NCBI GenBank assembly: GCA_946902875.1
Contig: OX336355.1
Location: forward strand, 17,827,347 to 17,891,346
Length of the DNA stretch: 64,000 bases
Reading direction: 5' to 3'
Origin: Nematopogon swammerdamellus
Lineage: Eukaryota > Arthropoda > Insecta > Lepidoptera > Adelidae
The notes under the pieces are model-generated. The model saw only the letters and a program-made list of their open reading frames with translations, made no database searches and was not told the origin of the DNA. Shown here one piece after another: positions 11,371 through 21,210 of the stretch. A program made the position numbers and the translations under genes. The first letter of the stretch is position 1. The number at the start of each line of letters is the position of its first letter.

Positions 11371-11693
11371 TTTTTTTTTATGGAAACTGGCACGGTTGGC
11401 TACATCACCTACAACATCCGTGATGTCAGCCCATAACACCGGGTGAACTAGGTGCCATGTCAGTGTTTCCCTTCGGTCGTGCCGGCTACACTGAACTGGA
11501 CGGAAAACACAAACTATTTACATAGCCGTTTCGACCGACCTTTCATTCAGTGCGGTGGTACCAACCCGGGCGGGTTAAACCCTACCACCTAGTTATATAA
11601 GAAGGGAGTCATATCCCTTAGTCGCCTTTTACAACATGCACGGGGAGAGATGCAGTGGGGCTATTCTTTTAAAGTACCGGCCCCACACGGTAC
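11371..11693 (-). mobile_element. SINE-A with module H, inserted at the satellite edge
   Basis: On the minus strand: module H from 11693, SINE-A core (GGTTGGTACCACCGCACTGA), body, and an A tail (T run at 11371-11379). Satellite-like sequence (TTTACTTCCTAATATGTCTG) resumes after it at about 11703, so the SINE landed inside the terminal satellite unit. Confidence 0.85.
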
Positions 11694-11930
11694 AAGTCTA
11701 ATTTACTTCCTAATATGTCTGCTAACGCCGATTGTCGGGATTCAGGCATCCGGGGTGATGGCATGTAGGTATGTAATGTAATGTAGGTATGTCAGTTAGG
11801 TTTGAAAGGTGGCGAGCTATTGTAGAGTTTGAAAAAATTTACCGCTCGGTCTGCAGAACGAAAACAGGCCCCTCAAAAAACAGGCTAGGTTGTAGGTATA
11901 CATCGCATTGTTTGATGAATAGTAGGGTCT

Positions 11931-12072
11931 GCAGCGGGAGCACAAATGCGTCGATAAGCCTATATCGATCGATAAACATCTATTCGTCTTCTTCTATTCT
12001 ACTTCGTCGAACGAAGCAAATAGATGTTTATCGATCGATATAGGCTTATCGACGCATTTGTGCTCCCGCTGC
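11931..12072. repeat. Perfect 54-bp palindrome arms with 34-bp loop
   Basis: 11931-11984 (GCAGCGGGAGCACAAATGCG ... AAACATCTATT) is an exact reverse complement of 12019-12072. The arms contain TATCGATCGATA. No protein-coding meaning. Perfect arms indicate either a very young foldback or ongoing correction between arms. Confidence 0.9.
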
Positions 12073-12165
12073 TGGTCTGGTCTGGCCAAAAGCCATCGTT
12101 ACATACAGGACGATTAATGACAACCGTAATTTTAAAAAAACCGGAGATTGGTCACACTGAACTGT

Positions 12166-12520
12166 CAGCATCTGTAGCTCAGTGGTGCGATCAGTCGACT
12201 GTCTGTCGGTCGTGGTCATAAGCACACCTGGGCGAGGTCAGTGCTTGAATGGGTGACCGCTCGACCGTTGGAGGCTGACAGTGGTTCGGATTCCACGTAA
12301 AAATGTAGGTCCCTTCCCTTCTTCCCATAATAGGTGGTAGGGTTTAACCCGCCCGGGTTGATAACACCGCACTGAATCAAAGGTCGGTTGACACGGCTAT
12401 GTAAATAGTTCAGTGTTTTCCGTCCAGTTCAGATTAGCCGGCACGACCGAAAAGAGGCACTGACATGGCACCTAGTTCATGGGCTGAGATCACGGATGTA
12501 GTTAGGTGATGTAAAAAACC
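12166..12520 (+). mobile_element. SINE-A with tRNA/5S-like chimeric head
   Basis: The head begins CATCTGTAGCTCAGTGGTGC (tRNA-like A box TAGCTCAGTGG). Positions 12215-12260 read CATAAGCACACCTGGGCGAG then GTCAGTGCTTGAATGGGTGA and CCGC, which align with the intermediate element and C box of insect 5S rRNA. Then come GTGGTTCGGATTCCAC (B-box-like), the GTAGGTCCCTTCCCTTCTT link, core and body. The 3' end decays near GGTGATGTAAAAAACC. Non-coding; an RNA polymerase III internal promoter is inferred. Confidence 0.8.
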
Positions 12521-12544
12521 TAATAGTTCAATTGACTTCACCAG

Positions 12545-13690
12545 ATTATAATTTTCGGTAAGTTTTAAAAACATTATCTGGTATAAATTGGCAGGTGTGA
12601 GTATGAGAAACGATCTCACTCAACCAATGAAAAGGCGTTCGGAGAAGCATCCGTCCCGGCTATTGGTTGAAATATGCGAGTATTTGTGGGAGTTAGCGAG
12701 TGAGTTAAGAGGATACCCATAGCTGGCTGCTTTGCATAGAAAAAGGTCGTAAGTCGGTGTTGTTTTTTAATTAATGGTAATAAAATTTAAAAATCTACAA
12801 TAGAGTTCTGTGCTTGTGGTTTAGTTATTTATCAGTGCAATAAAGATTTCGTTTTATTCATTCACTTTTGCGTCAGATGAAAAAAATCTAAATTAATTTT
12901 TTTTTCATCTGACGCAAAAGTGAATGATATTTACCTACTTAGCGTGTAGGTACCTAACTTACTTTAGCAATTAAAAATCTTGTAAGCTAGCTTGCTTGAT
13001 ATTGCTCAAATAATCTTAAAATGTTTGTCATATTGCCCTAGAAATTTGCAAAAAATTCACACTAAGATTCCAAATACCTACAGCTTCTTTAAAACTAATG
13101 TAGGTCTGTAATAAATTCGGTTAGGTATTTTAACGGTATAGGTACAACATTTGAAACTTTGCAAAATCGCCTTGACAAAGAAATATTCAAACTAAATTGT
13201 GTACTGAACAATGCTACATCTGCACAATGTTTCATTGCTTAGTATGCCCTTATATGTAGGTCATAATACCTACTTAGTTAGTTATTGCTAAAAGCATAAA
13301 CAAAACGCACAATCGCTCGCTCAAAACGGTGCTAAAGAAAGTGCAAACCAGAAAGAATCAGTATAGGTAGGATTAGATATGTAGGTAGCCTCGTTTATTA
13401 TTATTACTCACCGCACGCTTTATCTGATAATCCACTAACAATGGACTTGAAAACTTTCTTACTATAAAATAATTAGTCCAAGTCGTCGCTATAACACAGT
13501 ATCACATTACAGATATTGATTTCACTTGCATTTCACGTAACGTGTAACTTTATCTCACTAATTCCTCACGTGGCAACACTTTAGGGATGTTACAAGCGAA
13601 ATCCTGAGCTCTCAGAATATGCCCTGCACTACGCAAATCACTTGTCTTTTTGCAACAAAAACAAACGAAAAAAGAACGTCTCCACTCAGT
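12545..13690. other. Mostly unique AT-rich sequence
   Basis: Low repeat density, several TAGGTA-rich stretches, no credible exon. A short hairpin lies at 12858-12926. This may be regulatory or intronic sequence next to the GC-rich patch that follows. Confidence 0.4.
12858..12926. repeat. Hairpin, about 28-nt perfect arms
   Basis: TCATTCACTTTTGCGTCAGA-TGAAAAAA pairs exactly with the reverse complement ending at 12926; loop about 12 bases. Confidence 0.7.
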
Positions 13691-14110
13691 TTATTAAGAA
13701 GTTAAGCGTCGCTTCTTTCGAATAGGTAAAACGCGTTCGATTTCGTAGCGTTTTTCAGTTATTTTCATTAACAACACGATGGATTTCGAGTTTATTTTTG
13801 GAGTGCGGCCGCCGAAATGCGCGTTACGTGTAAACCCGCGCTTCACAGAAACCGAACTGATAAAAAAAAAAGTCGAGTACAAACTACACATACAACCGCG
13901 GACGCGCAGACGACGACGGGAGGCGGCGGCGGCGACCGACCGGCCGCACCGAAACCGAACCAAACCGGTATGAAGTTCGTGCGGGACGGACGAGCGAGCA
14001 GGATCGCGCGAGCGAGCGACACAAAATGCGATCAAATCATGCGTGTGCGCCGTTTTCAGTGTTGCACGCATCCGTTATGTGTTTTCCCATATATTTAGCT
14101 TTTGTCCGCA
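13690..14110. promoter_or_regulatory. GC/CpG-rich island, possible promoter or 5' exon
   Basis: A sharp rise in G+C inside AT-rich DNA: GCGGCCGCCGAAATGCGCG, GACGACGACGGGAGGCGGCG, GACCGACCGGCCGCACCGAA and GACGAGCGAGCAGG. Both strands have open frames here, but only because GC-rich DNA lacks stops. In insect genomes such islands often mark transcription starts or 5' leaders. No gene can be attached to it from this window. Confidence 0.35.
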
Positions 14111-14689
14111 GCTTTGGACGCGGCATTGCCGCCGTGACCGAATTTGGAAGGTTTCTTTTTACTTAGAATATACCTACTGTAGGCTGTAGGTAGGTACTTG
14201 TGAACTTTTGTACCTGAGTTTTGTACATTTCGGTCATAAATAATTTTCATGCATCCGAGTAAGTGTACTAAAACTTTATTGCAGGTCGTAAAATGTTCAC
14301 TCTGCTGTGTTCGCTTGTCAGAGGGGAAAGCACAGCTTATGTTGTGAAAATCGTACGAGCGAAGATAAAGTTTAGCTCAAAGAGCAGGTACCTATAGCAT
14401 GGACGGCCTAACCTGAGGCGAACACACGTACGCACATAAATGCATTTCTCTAATACAATTTTTTTTTTATGGGCTTTATTTTATATGCTTGGCATGCACC
14501 TATACATGGCCTGAGCACTACTACACTCGCAGAATTTTATGCTCACCGTCATGCGTGAATGTATTTGTACGCCTCAGGTTAGAACGAACGACCTATACCT
14601 ATGTTTGTTTTATGTGGCGCGGTCGTAGAAATATCGCGACGACGAGCCTGTCTGTAATGTCTTGCTACGGTGTTTGCACGTTTTATTAA
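14110..14689. other. No gene seen
   Basis: Ordinary composition. A predicted 66-codon frame at 14489-14689 has no recognisable domain. Confidence 0.35.
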
Positions 14690-15042
14690 ATTTCCGTACC
14701 GTATGGTAATTGGTACCCCAATACCAAGTCTACACCGTCTGTCTGTTCTACCTATAAGGGGCTGTGCCTTTTGAACCGTAATAGGTTAGTTGAAAATTTT
14801 CACAGAATGTGTTATTATGGCGGATATCCTAGCACAAAATAAAAAAAACAAAGAGTAAAATATTATTACTCCACCCCATAGACAAGAAACGAGTTTATTT
14901 TTTGCTCTATCAAACTTAATGTGATTATAGTGCAAAGTATGTGCTACTACAGTAACTACTGTAACTTAAACAGACCAATAATAAAAACCGTGGCACGGAA
15001 CCCTCGGTGCGCGAGTCCGACTCGCACTTGGCCGGTTTTTTA
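14690..15042 (-). mobile_element. GGGTTCCGTA-family repeat, reverse copy
   Basis: Begins TTTCCGTACC and ends GGAACCCTCGGTGCGCGAGT then CCGACTCGCACTTGGCCGG, the reverse of the copy at 1038. The interior has diverged, with GTTATTATGGCGGATATCCT in place of the usual block. Confidence 0.65.
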
Positions 15043-15914
15043 AATTGTATTTAACTCTATCAAATATATAAATCCTAAATTTTTCATACAAATTAACTGG
15101 GCTCCTATAAGAATCTTATTAGATTCTTATATGATTTACCCCTAAATTGTGGGAAATCTCTTCCACGTGGCAATCGGCTACCGACCGGCTGCGGCAGATA
15201 ACGCGCCGCAACTTCATAATAAAAACAAAATAAAACCTAAACACAACATACACCTAACTTTAGATCGGTAGAGTATTTTAATCTGAACCTCTCATTTCGT
15301 TGGAATTGGACTTTTTGTCAAATTAATCGTTTTAAAAACTCTTTGTTCTTTTACTTGCTTTCAGGGGATTTGTGTAGGATTTATATTTACTGTTTTCTTT
15401 TCTCTACCGTTCCCTTCTCTCCTATTATAAAATGCAACGTCTGTGTGTCTGTCTCTGAAAGGAATTAACTCAAAATCTGCTGAACCGATTTATATGCAGT
15501 TTTAATTCATGAAATTCGATATATCTCAGGATGGTGTTAGGCGTATCATCACGGCAGTTATCCAAGAGACTGAGCAGTGCACTAAACATTCTCGGATCGA
15601 ATTTGACCTGACTACATAAATCAACGTACGTTGATACGATTGATAGCTTAGAATAGAAATGTATGAATAAAATTTAATATTCGGGTGGCCAAAAATTTTA
15701 TGAAATGTAGATTTCATTTAAAAGATAAAATATTCAATCTTGGCATTTTTCATAATTTGTTTTTAATTTATTTTAAGGGCTTTTAACAATAATTTGTTAA
15801 TATCAGCCCCATAGTACTCATCTTCTCCATCCCTTAGGGCCCAGACCAGAGCACCGAGTTCAACACAATTTACTAAATCCCTCTCACATGGGCTCGCCAA
15901 CAGTTTATGTATGC
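15043..15914. other. Repeat remnants, no gene
   Basis: Positions 15419-15540 carry CCTATTATAAAATGCAACGT then a TGTCTGTCTCTG stretch and CTGCTGAACCGATTTATATG, a variant of the dispersed repeat at 5772. No other structure was recognised. Confidence 0.4.
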
Positions 15915-16833
15915 TAAAAAAAAACCAGCCAAGCGCGAGGGAACTCGCGCACCGAGGGTTCCTTATCGCCATGTCATGGTTAGCGCCACTCACGCCATCT
16001 ATGGCGTGTTATGAAATGCGTCATATTAAGTTCAAATGCTTCACGCTCTATTCGGTAGATGGCGCGCGCGCATACACTTTTTTGGTTTCTTCTATGGTTT
16101 CACCCGTATTTTTTTTTTATTTTTCTTATTTTTATTATTTGTTGTTATATCGGCCATAATAACACATTTAACAGATTTGTACCGTGTGGGGTCGGTACTT
16201 AAAAAGAATAGCCCCACTGCATCTCTCCCCGTCGCATGTCGTAAAAGTCGACTAAGGGATAAGAAAATTCGTCAGCCTCGGTAGCTCAGTGGCGCGGTTG
16301 GTTAGTCAACTGTTATTAAGCAACGCTGAGCGCGGTCAGTGATTGGATGGTCGGCTCCAACGGTCGAGCGGTCACGCTCGACCGTTGGAGGCTGACCGTG
16401 GTTCGGATTCCACGTTAAACTGTAGGTCCCTTCCCTTCTTACCTTACTAGGTGGTAGGGTTTATCCCGGCCGGGTTGGTACCACCGCACTGAACGAAACG
16501 TCGGTCGAAACGGCTATGTAAATAGTTCGTGTTTTCCGTCCAGTTTAGTGTAGCCGACATGAAATGAAGGGAAGCACTGACATGGCACCTAGTTCACCCT
16601 GTGTTATGGGCTGACATCACGGATGTTGTAGGTGATGTAGCCAACCGTGTCAGGTTCCATAAAAAAAAAAAAACATATTCTCTGAAAATTTCAACGGGCT
16701 ACCTATTACTGTTCAAGAAATACAGCCCTCGCACAGACAGACGGACGGACGGACGGACGGACGGACGGACGGACAGACAGACAGACGGCGTAGGCTTAGT
16801 AATAGGGTCCCGTACCGGATACGGAACCCTAAA
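15915..16833 (+). mobile_element. GGGTTCCGTA-family repeat split by a SINE
   Basis: The left part is 15915-16169 (GCGCGAGGGAACTCGCGCAC through TATATCGGCCATAATAACAC), the right part 16674-16833 (ACATATTCTCTGAAAATTTC through ACGGAACCCTAAAA). Between them sits the SINE-A copy 16180-16673. The right part contains an array of seven GGAC units followed by AGAC units (16738-16788). Confidence 0.8.
16180..16673 (+). mobile_element. SINE-A, longest copy: module H + tRNA/5S head + core + body + A tail
   Basis: Order: module H (TACCGTGTGGGGTCGGTACT ... GTCGACTAAGGGAT); tRNA-like start CAGCCTCGGTAGCTCAGTGG at about 16273; 5S-like segment 16312-16353 (ATTAAGCAACGCTGAGCGCG, GTCAGTGATTGGATGG); a local inverted repeat CAACGGTCGAGCG/CGCTCGACCGTTG; B-box-like GTGGTTCGGATTCCAC; core GGTTGGTACCACCGCACTGA; body; 13-base A tail. 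This is the best copy in the window for reading module order. Non-coding. Confidence 0.85.
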
Positions 16834-17117
16834 AACAAATTGAGTCTGCCCACCCTAAGTGACGTATAGGTCTTTATTTAGTTTTTCTCTTTATTTACCC
16901 GTACGGTATGAAACAGTAAAAGCATTTCATACATAGCTCCATCACACTCGTAGCTCGTCGGTAACTACGATTCGCAATCGTTACCTACTAAAATAACAAC
17001 AATATTATTTCTCAGAATCTATTCAGCAGATAAGACTTTCGTAGATCTAAGAGTAAGAGTTTTGAGAATGGTATGAGTCAGAACTTTGCTCTATCCACGG
17101 CACCTTCGGTTAAATAT

Positions 17118-17320
17118 ATACGGGTTGGAACCACCGCACTGAATGAAACGTCGGTCGAAACGGCTATGTAATAGTTCGTGTTTTCCATCTAGTTCAGTTT
17201 AGCCGACACGAAATGAAGGGAAGCACTGACATGGCACCTAGTTCATCCGGTGTTATGGGCTGATATCACGGATGTTGTAGGTGATGTGGGCCAGCCGTGT
17301 AAGTTTCCATAAAAAAAATA
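17118..17320 (+). mobile_element. SINE-A, 5'-truncated
   Basis: Starts in the core (CGGGTTGGAACCACCGCACT) and continues through GAAACGGCTATGTAATAGTT and GGGAAGCACTGACATGGCAC to TTTCCATAAAAAAA. Confidence 0.8.
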
Positions 17321-17347
17321 TATTAAAAATGTAGGTGTACATAATAT

Positions 17348-17668
17348 CGTATGGGGTCGGTACTTAAAAAACATAGCCCACTGCATCTCTCCCCATGCAT
17401 GCCCTAAAAGGCGACAAAGGGATAAGGACAAGATGCCGTGCTAAAGGGCGACGGGATAGCCATCTCTCACCTAGGCACGGTACTTCCACCGAGTCACGCA
17501 GCAGATGGGTCTTCGTGCCTTACTTTCTGCTTGATAGTTATCTTGTCCGTATACTCGTACTTTGCTAAACGTGGTGGTTGGTGTTGTGCTGTAATTTGGC
17601 CGAGTTCTTGCAGCACAACACCGATTACTCTGCTCACCCCGATTGTCGGGATACAGCGTGTGTTATGT
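17348..17668 (+). mobile_element. Element C copy
   Basis: Module H (CGTATGGGGTCGGTACTTAA ... CTAAAAGGCGACAAAGGGAT) is followed by the C body: AAGATGCCGTGCTAAAGGGC, CACGCAGCAGATGGG, ACGTGGTGGTTGGTGTTGTG and ACCGATTACTCTGCTCACCC, ending GGATACAGCGTGTGTTATG. Confidence 0.75.
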
Positions 17669-17825
17669 ATGTATGTTATGTATAGTATTTATCGCGAACC
17701 GTGCATACTGATTTACGCCAAACAAAATATGTTTTTAAAAATAAATAATAATTTCATTATATTGTACCTACATAATATCTGATTAGACTTGTAATATGGA
17801 ACATTATCTATACATATAATAAATA

Positions 17826-18190
17826 AACACTAATAATAAATCTCTAAGGCATGGTCATGGAGTAAGTTAAGTACTTTCTGCGTTTGTAGACTCTATGTAT
17901 GATACTAAAACTAAATTGACGTTTTTAGAAATATTTTCTGCGTGTATGTATGTTCCTCTTAAACCGATCATCCGAATTCAATGAAACATAGTTCAGGAAA
18001 ATTTAGCTATACGGGACGGGGGGACACAGGATAGGCTAAATAAAATTCAGTTACGGTTACGTTAAGATATGGCTCTCATACAAACCGAATTGTTCCGCGC
18101 GCCGAAATAAAGGTACGGTAGCGGGCTTACCTTGCTTTCTTCTTTTTCAAATTCTTCTTATACGAATTTGACGAGAGCGAAGCTGCGGGC
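17826..18190 (+). repeat. Lepidopteran repeat D (CTAATAATAAATCTCTAA ... GCCGCGGGCAAA)
   Basis: Shared blocks with 19892-20255 (reverse) and 39845-40218: GTAGACTCTATGTATGATAC, AAACTAAATTGACG, AAACCGATCATCCGAATT, GCTAAATAAAATTCAGTT and GAGCGAAGCTGCGGGC. Non-coding; the end sequence is typical of abundant lepidopteran non-autonomous retroposons. Confidence 0.7.
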
Positions 18191-18589
18191 AAATTAAGCT
18201 AGTTATGAATAAATTATTTGGTTTTAATTTGATTTCATTATGTAATAAATAATAATAAAGACTTCGTATAAATCGGCTCAGCAGTTTTCCAGCATATGCG
18301 TTACGAACAGACTGGCGTTCTATTTTATAATGGTACGTATAGTACAAGTACAACACGAAGATCAATCGAAAATTCATCTCTCGATCGATAAAATCGAGAT
18401 CGGCTGTAGATTAGGACATCAAAGAAGATGGAAGGCACGTGTGCGCTGAAAGTATAATTTTTTTTTTTCTATTGGATTTCATCAATCCCACTGACCTCTT
18501 TATTTCAGAGACATTCGCTCTATTCGCTCTATTTTGTCAGGAAGTTGTGTCATATTTCGGTTGTGTTATTTTGTTAAAGTTCAAATTTT

Positions 18590-18877
18590 TTTTATGTAAT
18601 CCGGTATGGTTGGCTGAGTCGGAGGGGCCAAAGTACATGCTCCTACCAGCCAATATCACCTCCGAGAAGGTAGGTGCCATACCGGAGACTTCCCTGGATT
18701 GCTGGCTATACTGGACTAGAGGAGAACACAACCGAGGCTGCTATGCGGCCATCTTACATCCAGTACGGTGGTACCAACCCAGTCGGCGGCAATTTGAGCC
18801 TACCACCTAATAAAGGGCAAGGGAAGGGACCTACAGTTTTCCACCGGTTCCGAACGGTGAAGCAGCAGGTGTAGGTA
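18590..18877 (-). mobile_element. SINE-B, reverse, head truncated
   Basis: On the minus strand it begins near CTGCTGCTTCACCGTTCGGA, contains GTAGGTCCCTTCCCTTGCCC, GGTTGGTACCACCGTACTGG, GATGGCCGCATAGCAGCCTC, CCAGTATAGCCAGCAATCCA and GATATTGGCTGGTAGGAGCA, and ends GGATTACATAAAAAAAA. The tRNA-like head of the full copies (56388, 45528) is missing. Confidence 0.8.
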
Positions 18878-18904
18878 TGCATGTATGCTCGCCGGAGTTC
18901 GCAA

Positions 18905-19160
18905 AACGCTTTTTTAACCCCTGACACAAAAAAAAGAGGGGTGTTATAAGCTTAACGTGTGTGTGTATGTGTGTATGGGTGCGTCTGTGTGATCGTACCT
19001 TCCAACGAATGGACCGATTTGGATGCAAAATTATTGTTAGAAAGCTGGTTTAATCGGGATGGTTTTTAGCTATGTTTGTGATCAAGTAATCAAGTAATTA
19101 AGTAATAAAAAAAATTATTATCTTAAAAAGTGAACCGATTTGCATGCGCTTTTTTTAAAG
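18905..19160. repeat. Dispersed repeat (ACCCCTGACAC-AAAAAGAGGGGTG family)
   Basis: Starts CTTTTTTAACCCCTGACAC then AAAAAAAAGAGGGGTGTTAT, with a GT-rich tract (GTGTGTGTATGTGTGTATGG) and AATGGACCGATTTGGATGC. Recognised as a common lepidopteran repeat; only one copy lies here. Confidence 0.45.
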
Positions 19161-19164
19161 TAGG

Positions 19165-19380
19165 TAATAAAAGTTAAATTACAATTTTGAAAAACCCCGA
19201 CCCTTAAAAATCCAAAAATAATTTCCGTTTAGGGACTGCTAAGTAAATAAAACATAGCTGCGCGGGAATTCACTTGGCTGTCCCCCGACTCCCCCGACTC
19301 CTTTAAGTAATACGTAAATAAATTTTTGACTTTTTAAGGGTCGGGGTTTTTTAAATTTCTAATTTAACTTTTTAATTTTT
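19165..19380. mobile_element. MITE with about 37-nt terminal inverted repeats
   Basis: TTAAATTACAATTTTGAAAA plus ACCCCGACCCTTAAAAA pairs with TTTTTAAGGGTCGGGGTTTT plus TTAAATTTCTAATTTAA. The interior has TTTCCGTTTAGG and CTGTCCCCCGACTCCCCCGA. A related partial copy is at 29728-29895. Confidence 0.75.
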
Positions 19381-19575
19381 TTATTTATTTTTTGGCGATT
19401 GTCTATTTTGTCCGTGTTTTGTCCAGTGCCATGTACAGTGAGGGTTCATGGCCAGGCAGGTGTGGTCATTTTAAAAATTGTGACTGGACGCAGAGTCTGA
19501 AAAACACTAGGTTATGTGTTGTTCTTTTTGTGTTTTTCAGACTCAAAATGAGGTGTTTGTAAAAAAAAAGTTTAA

Positions 19576-19890
19576 TTGAATTTGGATGATCGGTTTAAGA
19601 GTTATGGAGGAACATACATACATACAGAAAATATTTCTAAAAATCGTCAAATTAGTTTTAGTATCACACAGAGTCTACAAACGCAATATCTCAAGCCGCG
19701 TCTCCGGCGAATGTTTTTTTTTTCGGAACATTACACAGAAACATCGAAACATTGGGGCGCCGCCATACACATTTGTATGAAAACAAATGTTTTTGTGTAA
19801 TGTATCGAAAAAACATGCACAGGAGACGCGGCTTCATAAAACAAAGTAACTTCTCCACGACCACCCCTTACAGATATATTATTAGTACTA
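19576..19890 (-). repeat. Repeat D, partial copy, split by a MITE
   Basis: Contains GATGATCGGTTTAAGAGTTA, TCTAAAAATCGTCAAATTAG and GAGTCTACAAACGCAATATC, then the MITE 19694-19833, then TAAAACAAAGTAACTTCTCC. It is followed head-to-tail by the next D copy at 19892. Confidence 0.65.
19694..19833. mobile_element. 140-bp foldback MITE with 3-bp target duplication TCA
   Basis: The termini AGCCGCGTCTCC and GGAGACGCGGCT are inverted. Longer interior arms also pair (TTCGGAACATTACACAGAAA with TTTTTGTGTAATGTATCGAA). Flanks read TCTCA-[element]-TCATAAAAC. The uninterrupted sister repeat at 39885-39910, read in reverse, gives ATCTCATAAA, so TCA (19691-19693 and 19834-19836) is a true 3-bp duplication. 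A 3-bp site would fit the PIF/Harbinger superfamily; that assignment is inference. Confidence 0.75.
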
Positions 19891-19891
19891 G

Positions 19892-20255
19892 CTTTTGCCC
19901 GCGGCTTCGCTCGCGTGAAATTCGTATTTAAAACAAAGAAGTAAGTGAGCTTGCTACCGTAACTTTATTTCGGCGGGCGGAAAAATTCGATTTGTATGAG
20001 ACCCACATCTTAGCGTAACCGGAACTGAATTTTATTTAGCCTATCCTGTGTCCCGTATAATCAAATGTGCTTGTACTAAGTTTCATGGAATTCGGATGAT
20101 CGGCTTAAGAGTTATGGAGGAACATACATACATACAGAAAATATATTATCTAAAAATCGTCAATTTACTTTTAGTATCATACATAGAGTCTACAAACGGA
20201 GTATCTCACAAAACAAAGTAACTTACTCCACGACCATCCCTTATAAATTTATTAT
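19892..20255 (-). repeat. Lepidopteran repeat D, full reverse copy
   Basis: Starts CTAGCTTTTGCCCGCGGCTT then CGCTCGCGTGAAATTCG, has AACCGGAACTGAATTTTATT and TTAGCCTATCCTGTG, and ends near CGACCATCCCTTATAAATTT. Reverse of 17826-18190. Confidence 0.7.
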
Positions 20256-20735
20256 TAGTATATATATATATTGATTGATAGATTGATGATTGTTGACTTT
20301 TGATAAAGCATGAGATGTTGGTACTTTTTATAAATAGCACAAACAATTTGCTTTACTAATCGTCTTCTTTCAAACCGGTGAACTCAGAGACAGTTCAGTT
20401 TTGTGCTCACGAGTAAAATGACTCATATTTCTATATCGAGGTCAAGCACGAAAAAACAATGACTTGACAAAGTAAGGCATCGAAGAAGAAATGGTAAATC
20501 TTTTATTTCATATTGATCTTTCATCCCACGAAGCAATTGTAACTTTATCTCCAGACACTAAGGTTTACATTCGAAAACACATGAACAGATAACTAACAAT
20601 ATGGATTAGATACTTTAACGTCTTCCAATAAAGCACATTTAAACGAATCTTCACCAGATCATCCGATGAAAGGCAACACTTTTAACATATCAAGATCAAT
20701 TAGTTGGCAACCCTGTCAAACGTCAGATTCGCTTT

Positions 20736-21210
20736 TACAGAATGTTTCAGGATAGGTTTCCGTAACTTCAGGGTTAGAAAGGGGTTCATATTTGAAGACG
20801 AAAAGCTCCTATAAACTTTTCCCAAATTCGGTCATTTTATAGTACTTTTTGGTGGAAATCGTTTCATCGAGCTTTGGTGGACGGTTCACGTCCACCTTTA
20901 TTAAATAAACATAAAATAACTTACATGTTTATGAATGTAACTTCATGTAGGTAAATTCCAAACACTTAAATTTGAATGACAACAAAAGAAAAAGGGGACT
21001 AGCTAGGTCATTGCACTCCCTAGACCTAGACGGCACTGTTGCCAAATCTCACTGTTCATCGAGTTTTTAAAACAATATTACATTTTTGTATGAAAAAAAA
21101 AATACGGAATTTCGATTTGAGTCTTATGGATTTTTTTATTCTTATTAGAAGAAAATAATGAGTTCTTTCTATTCCTGAAGTTTCTCAAGCCTATCCTGAA
21201 ACATCCTGTA
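20736..21210. mobile_element. 475-bp MITE, imperfect terminal inverted repeats
   Basis: The left end TACAGAATGTTTCAGGATAG ... AACTTCAGG pairs with the right end CCTGAAGTTTCTCAAGCCTA then TCCTGAAACATCCTGTA. The interior is AT-rich without a frame. The ACAGGATGTTTC end resembles the element at 46044-46470 (ACAGGATGCCCC). Confidence 0.65.

Noticed and set aside
13694..14098. A 125-codon minus-strand frame and 93-codon plus-strand frame in the 13.7 kb island
   Set aside because: Arg/Ala-rich composition of a GC patch, with no domain or splice structure; treated as possible promoter.
16738..16790. GGAC/AGAC tetranucleotide array as a separate feature
   Set aside because: It is a normal internal part of the GGGTTCCGTA repeat family and is present in other copies (43272, 54117).
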